64,000 bases of DNA from Dugong dugon (GCA_030035585.1 CM057464.1:73020919-73084918); one strand, 5' to 3'; positions 1 through 9,738 are shown, counted from the stretch's first letter. Numbers and translations are program-made. The notes: generated by a model from the letters alone, not told the origin.

Positions 1-19
1 AAAACAAAAACAAAAAACT

Positions 20-590
20 ATTTGGCCTTTGTCTTTGGTTCCTCAGTGATAAACCATGGACTTTCCTGAGTAACTCAGATGCCTTTATTGTTTAAAACCT
101 CCAGACCACACCTGAGGATTTATGCTAATGAGTGGGAGCTAACCAAGCCAGAAAGACCACCTAGTAGCCTTATATCAACTAACCTCAGGAGGCATGTTTT
201 AACCTATCATGTATATACAATAAGGCCTCAATAATATGTCATGATTGATACCAATAAAGGGTCTCAACATGGAGGCTCTGAGAGCTTTCTGGTTGGTGAA
301 GAAAAGTTGACACACTCTTTTTAGAATATGGAAGTTCCTGTTGGGAATCTTCCCAGACCTCACCCATGCATCTCTTCCTTATGATGATCCTGATTTGTAT
401 CTTTTTGCTATAATAAATCTGTGAGTTTTGTGAATCATTCCAGTGATTTATTGAACCCAAAGCAGCAGTGGGAGCCAGCAGGTAAAAGTGAGGGAACCAT
501 GGCGAGGCACCTGAGCTTGAGGCTGGCATCCTGAGAGGGTAGTGGGAAGACACAAATTTGCAGCTAACAGGTCAGAAGTAAGGGTGTCAT
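20..590 (+). mobile_element. Possible LTR of an endogenous retrovirus-like element
   Basis: The stretch has LTR-like architecture: two AATAAA signals (253-258 and 412-417), the second followed by a short T/G-rich segment. Two places resemble the tRNA-Leu primer-binding site of ERVL elements, near 461-478 and 570-585. No coding sequence follows. Boundaries and class are uncertain. It could instead be an unrelated AT-rich repeat with chance polyadenylation signals. Confidence 0.35.
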
Positions 591-915
591 GTGGAATTCC
601 AAGTTTGTGGCTGGCATCTGCCTATTTGGTAGTCTGAAGAATAGTATGCTTTTAACTTGTGAGCGCTGACCTGGTTCTGGGTGGCGAGGGGCAGGGCAAG
701 AGAGTCCTGTGTGAGCTGCTGGTGTTAGAGATGGTTGAGAAGTGAAAAAGTGGAGATATGATTAATCTTCACATTTTGGAGATTGTGTTTTGATTCTTAG
801 CCACAAAATATCAAATAATATAAATAAATACATATAGTCATGTAATATGTTTATTTTTATGTATTTATAAGTTTACATGTTTATATATCATTTAATATTA
901 TCTATTGTGTGTGTG
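591..915. other. Unassigned sequence
   Basis: No open frame or repeat that I recognise. The right half is AT-rich, with TTTATA/TAAATA runs and a short TG run just before the first SINE. It may be internal sequence of the LTR-like element to the left. Confidence 0.5.
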
Positions 916-1098
916 TTTTGTTAGTTGCCATTGAGTCAATTCCGACTCATAGTGACCCAGTGTGACAGAGATGAACTGCCCCATAGGGTTTCCTAGGCTA
1001 TAAGTTTTACAGAAGCAGATTGCCAGGTCTTTATTTCACAGAGCCACTGGGTAGGTTCTAATCATAACCTTTTGGTTAGCAGCTGAGCGCTTAACAGT
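916..1098 (-). mobile_element. AfroSINE, long form
   Basis: This is the reverse complement of a tRNA-derived AfroSINE. The tail block (TTGAGTCAATTCCGACTCAT) comes first, then CCCCATAGGGTTTCC, then the long-form central segment (TTTACAGAAGCAGATTGCCAGG). It ends in the tRNA-like head (CCTTTTGGTTAGCAGCTGAG). It is noticeably diverged. Confidence 0.9.
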
Positions 1099-1110
1099 TA
1101 ACTATCAAAA

Positions 1111-1267
1111 TCAAAAAAACCAAACCCGTTGCAGTTGAGTTGATTTCAACTCATAGCAACCCTGTAATAGGACAGAGTAGAACTGCCCCACAGGGTTTCC
1201 AAGGAGCAGTTGGTAGATTCAAACTGCTGACGTTTTGTTTAGCAGCCATAGCTCTTAACCACTGACA
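1111..1267 (-). mobile_element. AfroSINE, short (central-deletion) form
   Basis: A second AfroSINE in the same orientation, only 13 bp from the previous one. CCACAGGGTTTCC runs straight into AAGGAGCAGTTGGTAGATTC, so the central segment of about 45 bp is absent. The A-rich start at 1111-1125 (AAAAAAACCAAACCC) is the reverse complement of the usual GGGTTTGGTTTTTT end. Confidence 0.93.
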
Positions 1268-1812
1268 TTTTAAGATTAATTTTATCTATATCAATGTATT
1301 GGTATTTATTAATATTAAAATGTATTAAATTGCCATAAATTCACGTCAATACATGAATTATGTTTATATTATATTAAATATTTAAGTTAAATGACTTGAA
1401 ATAAACACAACTTTTTTGAAAACCTTTGTTAAAATAGGAAATCAAAACCAAAGTTACAGACTATTCAGAGAACAAAAAGAACGAAAACCCTCATTCCAAA
1501 TGAATTGTGTTGTAGCCAATCATATACTTAAAAGAAAACTGATAGCTCCACTTTCTCTTATTGTAGGCAACAAACAGGAAATATCAAAAATTTTCATTCT
1601 TATTCAATGTTCAAATAAGGTATGTATAATAAACAAAATATTCCCAATGGAATGATTGGAAGATAGTAATATGTTTAATAAAGATTACATCAGAGATTTG
1701 CTAATCAGAGTAAAAGACATACAGTAAATAAAACTAAAGTTTTCTCAATGAATAATTAAAGACACATGTCAATAGAAAGCAGGATAGGAGGGAGAAATGG
1801 AAAAATAATTAA
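1268..1812. other. AT-rich spacer without a recognised element
   Basis: Long AT-rich tract. The open frame at 1416-1655 has no recognisable domain and a composition no different from its surroundings. I see nothing that supports a gene. Confidence 0.55.
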
Positions 1813-2341
1813 TGTTCTGAATTGAATTGTATCCCGCAAAAATGTGTGTCAACTTGGCTAGGTCATGATTCCCAGTACTGTGTGGTTGTCCTCCATTTTG
1901 TCATCTGATGTGATTTTCCTATGTGTTGTTGTTAATGATGTTACCCCTATGATGTTAATGAGGCAGGATTAGAGGCAGTAATTTTAATGAGACAGGGCTC
2001 AATCTACAAGATTAGGCTGTACTTTGAGTCAATCTCTTTTGAGATAGAAAAGAGAGATGTGAGAATAGAGACAGGGGGACCTCATGCCACCAAGAATGAA
2101 GAACCAGGAGGGCAGTGTTTCCTTTGGACACAAGGTCTCTGTGCTTAGAAGTTCGTAGACCAGGGGAAGATTGATGACAAAGAAATTCCCTCAGAGATGA
2201 CAGAAAGAGAAAGCCTTCCCCTGGAGCTGGCACCCTGAATTCGGACTTCTAGCCTCCTAGACTGTGAGAGAATAAATTTCTCTTTGTTAAAACCATTCAT
2301 CTGCAGTATTTCTGTTATAGCAGCACTAGATAACTAATACA
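1813..2341 (+). mobile_element. ERVL-MaLR-like solo LTR (copy 1)
   Basis: One of six copies of an LTR of about 500 bp that starts TGTTATGGATTGAATTGTGTC and ends CACTAGATAACTAAGACA. Start, end, AATAAA (2271-2276) and overall plan match the MLT1/MST/THE1 group. Here the start reads TGTTCTGAATTGAATTG and the TATA-like box (GAGATAGAAAAGAG) is mutated. Flanks ATTAA/CATAA could be a decayed 5-bp target duplication. There is no internal retroviral sequence, so this is a solo LTR. Confidence 0.85.
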
Positions 2342-2479
2342 CATAATATAGAATTTTATTGAAGTGAAGTCACATTCTTGCTGCAACTTATGCAGGCAAA
2401 CCAAGTTGTAGAGATCTGGGTATAGATAATAGTGGCTCGTTTGATAACTGGATTGTTGCTACAATAGTATACCCTTGTA

Positions 2480-4920
2480 TTGAATGATTTCGTGGTAGCC
2501 CCCAATTCCCACTCCTCCAGTCCTTCCCATAAAAGCATCTTATTCCCTGTACTAAACTCCTTTTTTCTTAAAAACTTGGAAGTTTTTTCAAGTGAATTTC
2601 AAGTGGAAATTCAATTAAAAATGGCCAAATGCAAGATCAATAATAATAATAAAATTAAAAAAAAAAAAAAATTCCAACAATAAAAATTAGGAAATTAGAA
2701 AATATAATAGAAAAAAAAAAAAACAGCTCTTAACTACAAAAACAAATAACAATAATACCAAGAACAACAATAATAACAAAATAACAACTAAATGCCTAGG
2801 AATAAAGATAACAAGAAATAAGCTGACTAATACATTGAAAAATCAAGTTTTATGGAAAAGCATAAAAGAAGAAATCAGTTATAGAGAGATGCACAAAAGT
2901 GTAGCTGAAAAGGCTCAGCATTGTAAAAATTCTTCATTTTCTCAAATTCAAGCTATAATTTCAACACATTCCCAATAGGAACACAGAAAAAGAGCAGAGA
3001 GAGTCACAGAAAGGTAGAATTGATGTTCCACACTGGGAAGTTGTAATAGTGTAAACACGTTCACTGTTTTCAAAATATTAACTAAATGAAATTCCCCTAA
3101 AATACCAGAAGAGTTTAGTTCCTCCTTTCTTTTTTAGATTTCTTCCTTTCTACTTTCCTTCCTTCTTTTGAGGTGGGGGAAATTTGACAAAGTGATTGAT
3201 TGTTCAGTTCATCTAGATGAATCCATATTTTGAATAGCCAAAAAAACTCTGAGAAAAATCTGTCTTAGTCATCTAGTGCTGCTATAATAGAAATACCACC
3301 AGTGGATGGCTTCAACACACAGAAGTTTATTCTCTCACAGTCTAGTAGGCTAGAAGTCCAAATTCAGGATGTCAGCTCCAGGGGAAGACTTCTTTTCTCT
3401 GTCGACTCTGGAGGAAGGTCCTTGTCATCAAACTTCCACTGGTCTAGTAGCTTCTCAGCAGTGGGACCCAGGTCCAAAGGATGTGCTATTCTCCTGGCTC
3501 TTGTTTCTTGGTGGTATGAGATCCCCACATCTCTCTGCTCGCTTCTCTTTTATATCTCAAAAGAGTTTGGCTTAAGACACAACCTAATCTTGTAGATTGA
3601 GTCCTGACTCATTAACATAACTGCTGCTAATCCCATCTCATTAACATCATAGAGATAGGATTTACAGCACATAGGCATCACATCAGATGACAAAATAGTG
3701 GACAATCACACAATACTGGGAATCGTGGAGTAGCCAAGTTAATACACATTTTTGGGGGACACAATTCAATCCATAACAGATATCAATAGATATTATAAAA
3801 TGCTAGTAAATAAGTAATTATGATATATTGACATAATAATAGAAAAACATTAGGAAACAAAATGCAAAGTCTAGAAACAGATAAAATAATATGAGAATTT
3901 AACATTGGATTAAAGGCAATACAAATCAATGGGGTAAAGATAGATTATTAAAGAAATGGAATTGGAATATTTGGGTACCCATTAAGAAAAAAATAAAATT
4001 ATGTCTCAGTGAAATACAAAATAGAAAAATGAATTTTAGATCAATTGAAAAATCAAAGAAAAAAGTAAAATTATAAATACAGAAGAAGGAAATGCTGAAT
4101 AATATGTTTATATTGCTAGGGTATAAAAGTCCTTATAACATGACTTCAAGGCCAGTGAATACTTTTAAAATGGTACATTTTACTTCATAATTTTTAAAAT
4201 TTGTTTTTTTCAGAATACAAAGCTTAAAAACAAATGACACAGTGAGAAAAAAATGTTGGTTCTATGTATAAAAAAGTATGACTCTCTGTAGAATATAATA
4301 TCTCAACAAATTTGTAAAAAAAAGGCAAATAGCCTGAACATAAAACGGGCAAGGAATTTTACTTTAAAAATGTTTTTCTTTCTTTTACAAATCAGTAAAA
4401 ATAATGAAAGAGTAAATATAAAAATCAGTAAACGTAAAGTTACTAACAATTACAGAAATGTAAATCAAAGCAATGAAATTATTTTAGCCTATAAAATTGG
4501 TAAAATTGAAAATGTTTTTAATACCTAGTATTATCAAAGGTAAGGGGAAATGGCCACTCACAGACAGTGGGTGGAGCTATAAATTGGTTGAAAAATTCTG
4601 AAGGACAATTTTGATAGGTATATAATAATTCTGAATATGTCACATCTATTACAGATGTAAGCATTTGTCCTACACGGATACTAATACAAGTCTGTCCAAG
4701 ATGTTTGGGATTATTCATTGCAGCACTGAGTATGATAGTGAAAAATATGAAATATCCATCTAATGAGAATTAAACAACTTATAATATATCCTTAACACAG
4801 ACTAATCTGCAGCTGTGAAAAAAATAAGGTACAGCTATGCTACATGCACATAAACAGAGAGATGTGCACAATAATTTACCAAGGCAAAAAACAAGTTGCA
4901 GGATAGTACGTGGGTATACA
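2480..4920 (+). mobile_element. Old L1 (ORF2 and 3' part), heavily decayed
   Basis: Short stretches recognisably follow L1 ORF2 on the plus strand. Around 2830-2990 is the GGAAAAGCATAAAAGAAGAAATC region followed by the AATATTGTAAAAAT-like region. Around 3920-3960 is ATCAATGGGGTAAAGATAGA. A 3' portion lies at about 4320-4900. All frames are broken. It is interrupted by the LTR at 3261-3778. A3-A14 runs at 2650-2725 are simple A-rich expansions. It may be two old L1 fragments rather than one. Confidence 0.6.
3261..3778 (-). mobile_element. ERVL-MaLR-like solo LTR (copy 2)
   Basis: Reverse-oriented copy beginning TGTCTTAGTCATCTAGTGCTG and ending ACACAATTCAATCCATAACA. It retains the reversed poly(A)-signal region (TTTATTCTCTCACAGTC) and the TATA-like box in reverse (CTTTTATATCTCAAAAGAG, near 3546-3564). 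The open frames here (3302-3595, 3369-3575) are LTR sequence read by chance. Confidence 0.88.
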
Positions 4921-4928
4921 TGTATATT

Positions 4929-5070
4929 ATTGTTAGTTGCCGTCGAGTTGATTCGGACTTATGGAAACCCCATATATACAGAGTAGAACTCCTCCTTAGG
5001 ATTTTCAAGGCTGTGACCTTTTGGAAGCAGATCACTAGGCTTGTATTCCAAGGTGCCTATGGATGTGTTC
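4929..5070 (-). mobile_element. AfroSINE, tail and centre, interrupted by an LTR
   Basis: Starts with TTGTTAGTTGCCGTCGAGTTG (reverse of the SINE tail) and runs to about the SINE centre (GGAAGCAGATCACTAGGC, long form). It then stops at the LTR that follows. The rest of the SINE lies beyond the LTR at 5573-5620. Confidence 0.82.
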
Positions 5071-5572
5071 TATCTTAGTCATCTAGTGCTGCTCTAACAG
5101 AAATACTGCAAGTGGATGGCCTTAACCAAGAGAAGTTTATTCTTTCACAGTCCAGTAGGCTACAAGTCCAAATTCAGTGCGTCAACTCCCAGGGAACGCT
5201 TTCTCTACTCTGGAGGAAGGTCCGTGTCAACAATCTTCCTTTGGTCTGGGAGCTTCTCTGCACAGGAACCTCACGTCCAAAGGACGCACTCTGCTCCCGA
5301 CACTGCTTTCTTGGTGGTATGAGGTTCCCATGTGTCTCTCCTTGTTTCTCTCTTTTATATCTCAAAAGAGATTGGCTTTAAGACACTATCCAATCTCGTA
5401 TCCCTGATCAGTATAATTGACTAATCCATCTTATTAGATCATAGTGATTGAATTTACAATACATAAAGAAATCACATCAGATTACAAAATGGCACACAAT
5501 TATACAATACTGGGAATCATGACATAGCCAAGTTGGCAGATATTTTTGGGGGACACAATTCAATCCATGACA
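5071..5572 (-). mobile_element. ERVL-MaLR-like solo LTR (copy 3), inside an AfroSINE
   Basis: Starts TATCTTAGTCATCTAGTGCTG (TGTCTT mutated at its second base) and ends CAATTCAATCCATGACA. Flanks TGTTC (5066-5070) and GGTTC (5573-5577) look like a 5-bp target duplication with one change. The LTR therefore inserted into an existing AfroSINE. Confidence 0.88.
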
Positions 5573-5620
5573 GGTTCCAATCATCAACCTTTCAGCTAGT
5601 AGTTGAATGTCTGTTTGCCC
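5573..5620 (-). mobile_element. AfroSINE head, second half of the interrupted copy
   Basis: GGTTCCAATCATCAACCTTTCAGCTAGTAG is the reverse of the SINE's tRNA-like head, continuing the copy at 4929-5070. Confidence 0.7.
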
Positions 5621-5658
5621 CACCCAAGAAGTCCTTGTTTATATGTATACATGTAGGT

Positions 5659-5943
5659 AAATTCATACACATATGTATCATAAAAATGTTTAAATGCATA
5701 ATATTCAGGTATATATGTTAAACTGGCAACAATAATTACTTTAATGGTGATATTTGGGGGACTTTATATGTTACTTTTATATATATATGTTTTAAGTTTG
5801 TATATATATGTTTTAAGTTTAAATTCATACACGTGTCATAAAAATGTTTAAACGCATAATATTCAGGTGTATATATTAAACTGGCAACAATAATTACTTT
5901 AATGGTGAGATTTGGGGGACTTTATATCTATGTTTTAAGTTTA
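5659..5943. repeat. Tandem duplication, unit about 162 bp
   Basis: Two head-to-tail copies begin AAATTCATACAC at 5659 and 5821. Both contain CATAAAAATGTTTAAA/CG, ATAATATTCAGGTRTATAT, AAACTGGCAACAATAATTAC and TTTGGGGGACTTTATAT. They differ at scattered sites and by a small indel, and the second copy is shorter at its right end. The sequence is probably the 3' end of the neighbouring old L1. Confidence 0.85.
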
Positions 5944-6034
5944 TAATAGCAAAAGAAAACCCCAAACAATTAAAAATTTCATTTTCGGGAAATGGGTGTC
6001 ATTTCTGGCCAAATGCATAATTGTTGATAATAAT

Positions 6035-6100
6035 GTTATCTAAAATTTACTGATAATTAATTGCTACTCTTCTCAAATGCTTTGCATATGCTGAATCTCA
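6035..6100 (-). mobile_element. MIR fragment, left part
   Basis: ATTGCTACTCTTCTCAAATGCTTTGCATATGCTGAATCTCA fits a reverse MIR. It is interrupted by the AfroSINE at 6101-6302 and resumes at 6303. Confidence 0.5.
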
Positions 6101-6302
6101 ATTGTTAGCTATGTCAAGTCAGCCCCCAACTTATGATGATCCCATGCGTTACAGAGTAGATGTGCTCCATAGGGTTTTCTTGATTGTACTCTTTACAGAA
6201 GCAGTTCTTCAGGCCTCTCCTCTGTAGAGAACCTGAGTGGGTTTGAACTGCCAACCTTTAGGTTAGAAGTGGATTACAAACCACTTGCATCAACCAGGCT
6301 CT
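6101..6302 (-). mobile_element. AfroSINE, long form, diverged, inserted in a MIR
   Basis: Reverse AfroSINE with a degraded tail (AAGTCAGCCCCCAACTTATG), CTCCATAGGGTTTTC, the central CTTTACAGAAGCAG, and the head (GAACTGCCAACCTTTAGGTTAG). A perfect 10-bp target duplication CTGAATCTCA flanks it (6091-6100 and 6303-6312). Confidence 0.88.
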
Positions 6303-6455
6303 CTGAATCTCATTTACTCCTCACAATAACACTGTGAGTAAGCTCTCCAGATTTCAGATGAGGAAACTAAGCCACACAAAGTTAAAAAGTTTGAATGTCA
6401 AACAACCATCAAGTAATGGGGTCTGTATTCAAAACCAGGGAGTTTGACTTAAAAA
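6303..6455 (-). mobile_element. MIR fragment, right part
   Basis: Contains the reversed MIR core: CACAATAACACTGTGAG, then TTTCAGATGAGGAAACTAAG. The remainder is diverged. Confidence 0.75.
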
Positions 6456-6478
6456 TATTAATGTTAACATCTATATTG

Positions 6479-6593
6479 TGCCAAGCAAGGTATTTTCAAT
6501 CACCTCATATGCATGTGAAAGCTGGACAATGATAAAGAGTGAAAAAGAATTGACACATTCAAATTGCGGTGTTGAAGAAGAATACTGAATATA
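6479..6593 (+). mobile_element. RTE/BovB-type LINE fragment A (C-terminal end of the ORF)
   Basis: AAGGTATTTTCAATCACCTC through TATGCATGTGAAAGCTGGAC to ATACTGAATAT matches 7509-7620 of the longer RTE copy in this window. It is only about 115 bp and ends where a DNA transposon begins. Confidence 0.85.
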
Positions 6594-6926
6594 CAGTAGT
6601 CCCCCCCATCTGCTCTATTGCTTTTTGTGGTCTCAGTTACCCACGATCAACCGTGGTAGAAAAATGTTAAACGAGTATGTAGCATGCTGAAATCTCCCAC
6701 TGTCCTGCTCCATCATTCATGTAACTTTTATTATAGTATATTGTTATAATTGTTCTATTTTAATATTACTGTTGTTAATCTCTTACTGTGACTAATTTAT
6801 AAACTTTATCATAAGTATGCATGTATAGGATAAAACATAGTATACACAGGGCTCAGTACTATCCACAGTTTCAGGTATCCATAGGGGTCTTGGAACATAT
6901 CCCCTATGAATAAGGGAGGACTACTG
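6594..6926. mobile_element. Tigger-type DNA transposon, non-autonomous (333 bp)
   Basis: Terminal inverted repeats CAGTAGTCC (6594 on) and GGACTACTG (to 6926) are flanked by TA on both sides (6592-6593 and 6927-6928), as expected for a Tc1/mariner target duplication. Internal sequence (ATCAACCGTGGTAGAAAAATG, TTTCAGGTATCCATAGGGGTC) resembles mammalian Tigger derivatives. There is no transposase frame. Confidence 0.88.
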
Positions 6927-6928
6927 TA

Positions 6929-7768
6929 CAATGGGAATTCCAGAACACTTAAGTATGCTCATGAGGAACCTGTACACAGATCAAGAGGCAGTTGTTCAAA
7001 CAGAACAAAGGGATACTGTGTGGTTTAAAGTCAGGAAAGGTGTGCGTCAGGGTTGCATTCTTTCACCATACCTATTCAATCTGTATGCTGAGCAAATAAT
7101 CCGAGAAGCTGGACTATATGAAGAAGAAAGGGGCATGAGGATTGGAGGAAGACTCATTAACAACCTGCGTTATGCAGATGACACAACCTTGTTTGCTGAA
7201 AGTGAAGAGGACTTGAAGCACTTACTGATGAAGATCAAAGACCACAGCCTTCAGTATGGATTACACCTCAACATAAAGAAAACAAAAATCCTCACAACTG
7301 GACCAATAAGCAACATCATGATAAACAGAGAAAAGACTGAAGTTGTCAACGATTTCATTTTAGTTGGATACACAATCAACACCCATGGAAGCAGCAGTCA
7401 GGAAATCAAAAGATGCATTGCATTGGGCAAATGTGCTGCAAAAGACCTCTTTAAAGTGTGGAAAGCAAAGATGTCACCTTGAAGACTAAGGAGTACCTGA
7501 CCCAAGCCATGGTATTTTCGATTGCATCATATGCATGTGAAAGCTGGACAATGAATAAGGAAGACAATAAAAGAACTGACATCTTTGAATTGTGGTGTTG
7601 GCGAAAAATACTGAATATACCACGGACTGCCAAAAGAAAGAACAAATCTGTCTTGGAAGAAGTACAACCAGAATGCTCCGTAGAAAGACAGATGGCGAGA
7701 CTAAGTCTTAAATACTTCGGATATCTTGTCAGGAGGGATCAGTCCCTGGAGAAGTATATAATGCTTGG
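6929..7768 (+). mobile_element. RTE/BovB-type LINE fragment B (reverse transcriptase to C-terminus)
   Basis: Same family as the copies at 52916, 58882 and 60583. It runs from GGGAATTCCAGAACACTTAA to ATGCTTGG, short of the 3' tail, where an LTR of the MaLR type abuts it. It carries a largely open reverse-transcriptase frame, listed separately. Confidence 0.93.
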
Positions 7769-7770
7769 TG
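6931..7770 (+). pseudogene. RTE reverse transcriptase remnant, YADD box intact
   Basis: The first frame (6931-7482, 183 codons) has VRQGCILSPYLFNLYAE around residues 45-61 and the catalytic RYADDTTLF around 79-87 (YADD at 7171-7182). These motifs identify the palm of an RTE-clade reverse transcriptase. The frame then shifts near 7455-7470, where the sister copy at 52916 has an extra A, and continues at 7458-7781 through SIASYACESWTMNK and WCWRKILNIP. Those are the conserved C-terminal RTE motifs, normally in the same protein as an N-terminal endonuclease. The endonuclease and the start of the transcriptase are absent here. One frameshift in about 280 codons is little damage, but the copy cannot be active. 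The start at 6931 is an internal methionine. Confidence 0.9.
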
Positions 7771-8292
7771 TCATGGATTGAATTGTGTCCCTCAAAAAAT
7801 GTGTGTAGCAACTTGGCTAGGTCATGATTCCCAGTATTGTATGATTGTGTTATCTGATGTGATTTCCTTATGTGTTGTAAACTCTACCACTATGATGAGA
7901 TTATATGTGATCTCCTCATGTGTTGTAAATTCTATCACTATGATGAGGTTATACTGATAAGGTTGACAAGATTGGTGTCTTAATGCAATCTCTTTTGAGA
8001 TATAAAAGAGAGAAGCGAGCAGAGATACATGGGAACCTCATATCACCAAGAAAGCAGTGCTGGGAGCAGAGCGCATCCTTCGGACCTGAGATTCCTGCGC
8101 AGAGAAGCTCTCAGACCAAAGGAAGACTGATGACATGGACTTTCTTCCAGAGCCGATGGAGAAAGCGTTCCCCTGGAGCTGATGCCCTGAATTTGGACTT
8201 GCAGCCTACTGGACTGTGAGAGAACAAATTTCTCTTTGTAAAGCCATCCACTTGTGGTATTTCTGTTGGAGCAGCACTAGATGACTAAGACA
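7769..8292 (+). mobile_element. ERVL-MaLR-like solo LTR (copy 4), at the RTE junction
   Basis: Starts TGTCATGGATTGAATTGTGTC and ends CACTAGATGACTAAGACA. The TATA-like box (GAGATATAAAAGAGAG) is intact near 7995-8010. Flanks CTTGG and AATAC do not match, so a target duplication is not visible. It contains a private 48-bp tandem duplication at 7857-7952. Confidence 0.9.
7857..7952. repeat. 48-bp tandem duplication inside LTR copy 4
   Basis: ATGTGATTTCCTTATGTGTT (7857 on) recurs as ATGTGATCTCCTCATGTGTT (7905 on). Each is followed by GTAAAYTCTAYCACTATGATGAG. The other LTR copies have one unit. Confidence 0.85.
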
Positions 8293-9738
8293 AATACATT
8301 GTCTTCCTGAGCTGCCCTTTGAAATCTTCTGTTCAGCTCTTTTATGTCATCGTTTCTTCCTTTCACTTTAGCTACTCAACATTCAACAGCAAGTTTCAGA
8401 GTCTCTTCTGACATCCATTTTGGTCTTTTCTTTCTTTCCTGTCTTTTTAATGGCATCTTGCTTTCTTCATGAATGATGTCCTTGATGTCTTTCCACAAGT
8501 CATCTGGTCTCCAGTCATTTGTGTTCAATGCATCAGATCTATTCTTGAGATGTCTCTAAATTCAAGTGGGATTTATTCCAAGTCATATTTTGGCTTTCAT
8601 GGACTTGTTCTAATTTTCTTCGGTTTCAACTTGAACTTGCATATGAGCAATTGATGGTCTGTTGCCCATTCGGCCCCTGGCCTTGCTCTGACTGATGATA
8701 CTAGCTTTTCCATCATCTCTTTCCACACATGTAGTTAATTTGATTCCTTTTTATTCCATCTGACAAGGTACACATGTATAGTCACTGATTATGAGGTGAA
8801 AAATGTTTGCAATGAAGAAGTAAGTCACTGGTCTTGCAAAATTCTACCACGTGATCTCCGGCATCATTTCTATCACCAAGGCCATATTTTCCAACTACCA
8901 ATCCTTCTTCTTTGTTCCCAACTTTTGCATTCCAATCACCAGTAATTATCAACTCATCCTGACTGCATGTTTGATCAATTTCAGACTGCAAAAATTGGTA
9001 AAAATCTTCAGTTTCTTCATATTTAGCTTTAGTGGTTGGTGCGTAAATTTGAATAATAGTCGTGTTAACTAATCTTCCTTGTAGGCACATGGATATTATC
9101 CTCTCACTGACAGTGTTGTACTTCAGAATAGATCTTGAAATGATCTTTTTGATGATAAATGCAACGCCTTTCCTCTTCAGGTAATCATTCCCGGCATTGT
9201 GGACCATATGATTATCTGATTCAAAATGGCCATTTCAGCTCACTAATGCCTAGGATATCAATGTTTGTGCATTCCATTTAATTTTTGATGATTTTGAATT
9301 TTCCTAGGTTCATACTTCGTACATTCCACATTTTGATTATTAATGGATGTTTGCAGCTGTTTCTTCTCATTTTGAGTTGTGCCACATCAGCAAATGAAGG
9401 TCCTGAAAGTTTGTCTCCATCCATATTATTAAGGTTGACTATACTTTGAGGAGGCAGCTCTTCCCTGGTTGTCTTTTGAGTGCCTTCCAACCTGAGGGGC
9501 TCATCTTCTGGCACTATCTCAGACAGTGTTCCGCCACTATTCATAATGTTTTCTCTGGCTAATTCTTTTCAGCGTTAGACCACCAGGGGTCCTTCTTCCT
9601 AATCTGTCTTAGTCTGGAAGCTCAGCTGAAACCTGTCTGCCATGGGTGACCCTGTTGGTATTTGATAACCAGTGGCATAGCTTCCAGCATCACAGCAACA
9701 CACAAGCCCCCACAGTACAACAAACTAACAGATAGGTG
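8293..9738 (-). mobile_element. RTE/BovB-type LINE fragment C (5' UTR, endonuclease, linker)
   Basis: Read on the minus strand from 9738 down it gives the 5' leader, the endonuclease, and the linker before the transcriptase. It breaks off at the LTR. It covers the part of the LINE that fragment B lacks, in the opposite orientation. Confidence 0.88.
8782..9544 (-). pseudogene. RTE apurinic-type endonuclease remnant
   Basis: The upstream frame (9544-9278) ends with MWNVRSMNLGKFKIIK, the start of an RTE endonuclease domain. The segment between frames (about 9267-9223) still encodes an ISELKW-like metal-binding motif in a shifted frame. The second frame (9207-8782, 141 codons) holds IYAPTT (residues 54-59), GDWNAKVG (90-97) and GDRNDAG (111-117), the conserved core of the LINE endonuclease that nicks target DNA. 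At least two frameshifts break it. Translation upstream of MWNVRSMN (residues 1-70 of the first frame) is leader or linker of no known function. Confidence 0.88.

Noticed and set aside
3302-3595. Open frames in 3302-3595, 5112-5407 and 10189-10425 as related small proteins
   Set aside because: Their mutual similarity comes from lying in copies of the same LTR in either orientation, not from coding conservation.
8851-9072. Forward frames at 8469-8654 and 8851-9072 as genes
   Set aside because: They are antisense to the RTE endonuclease region.
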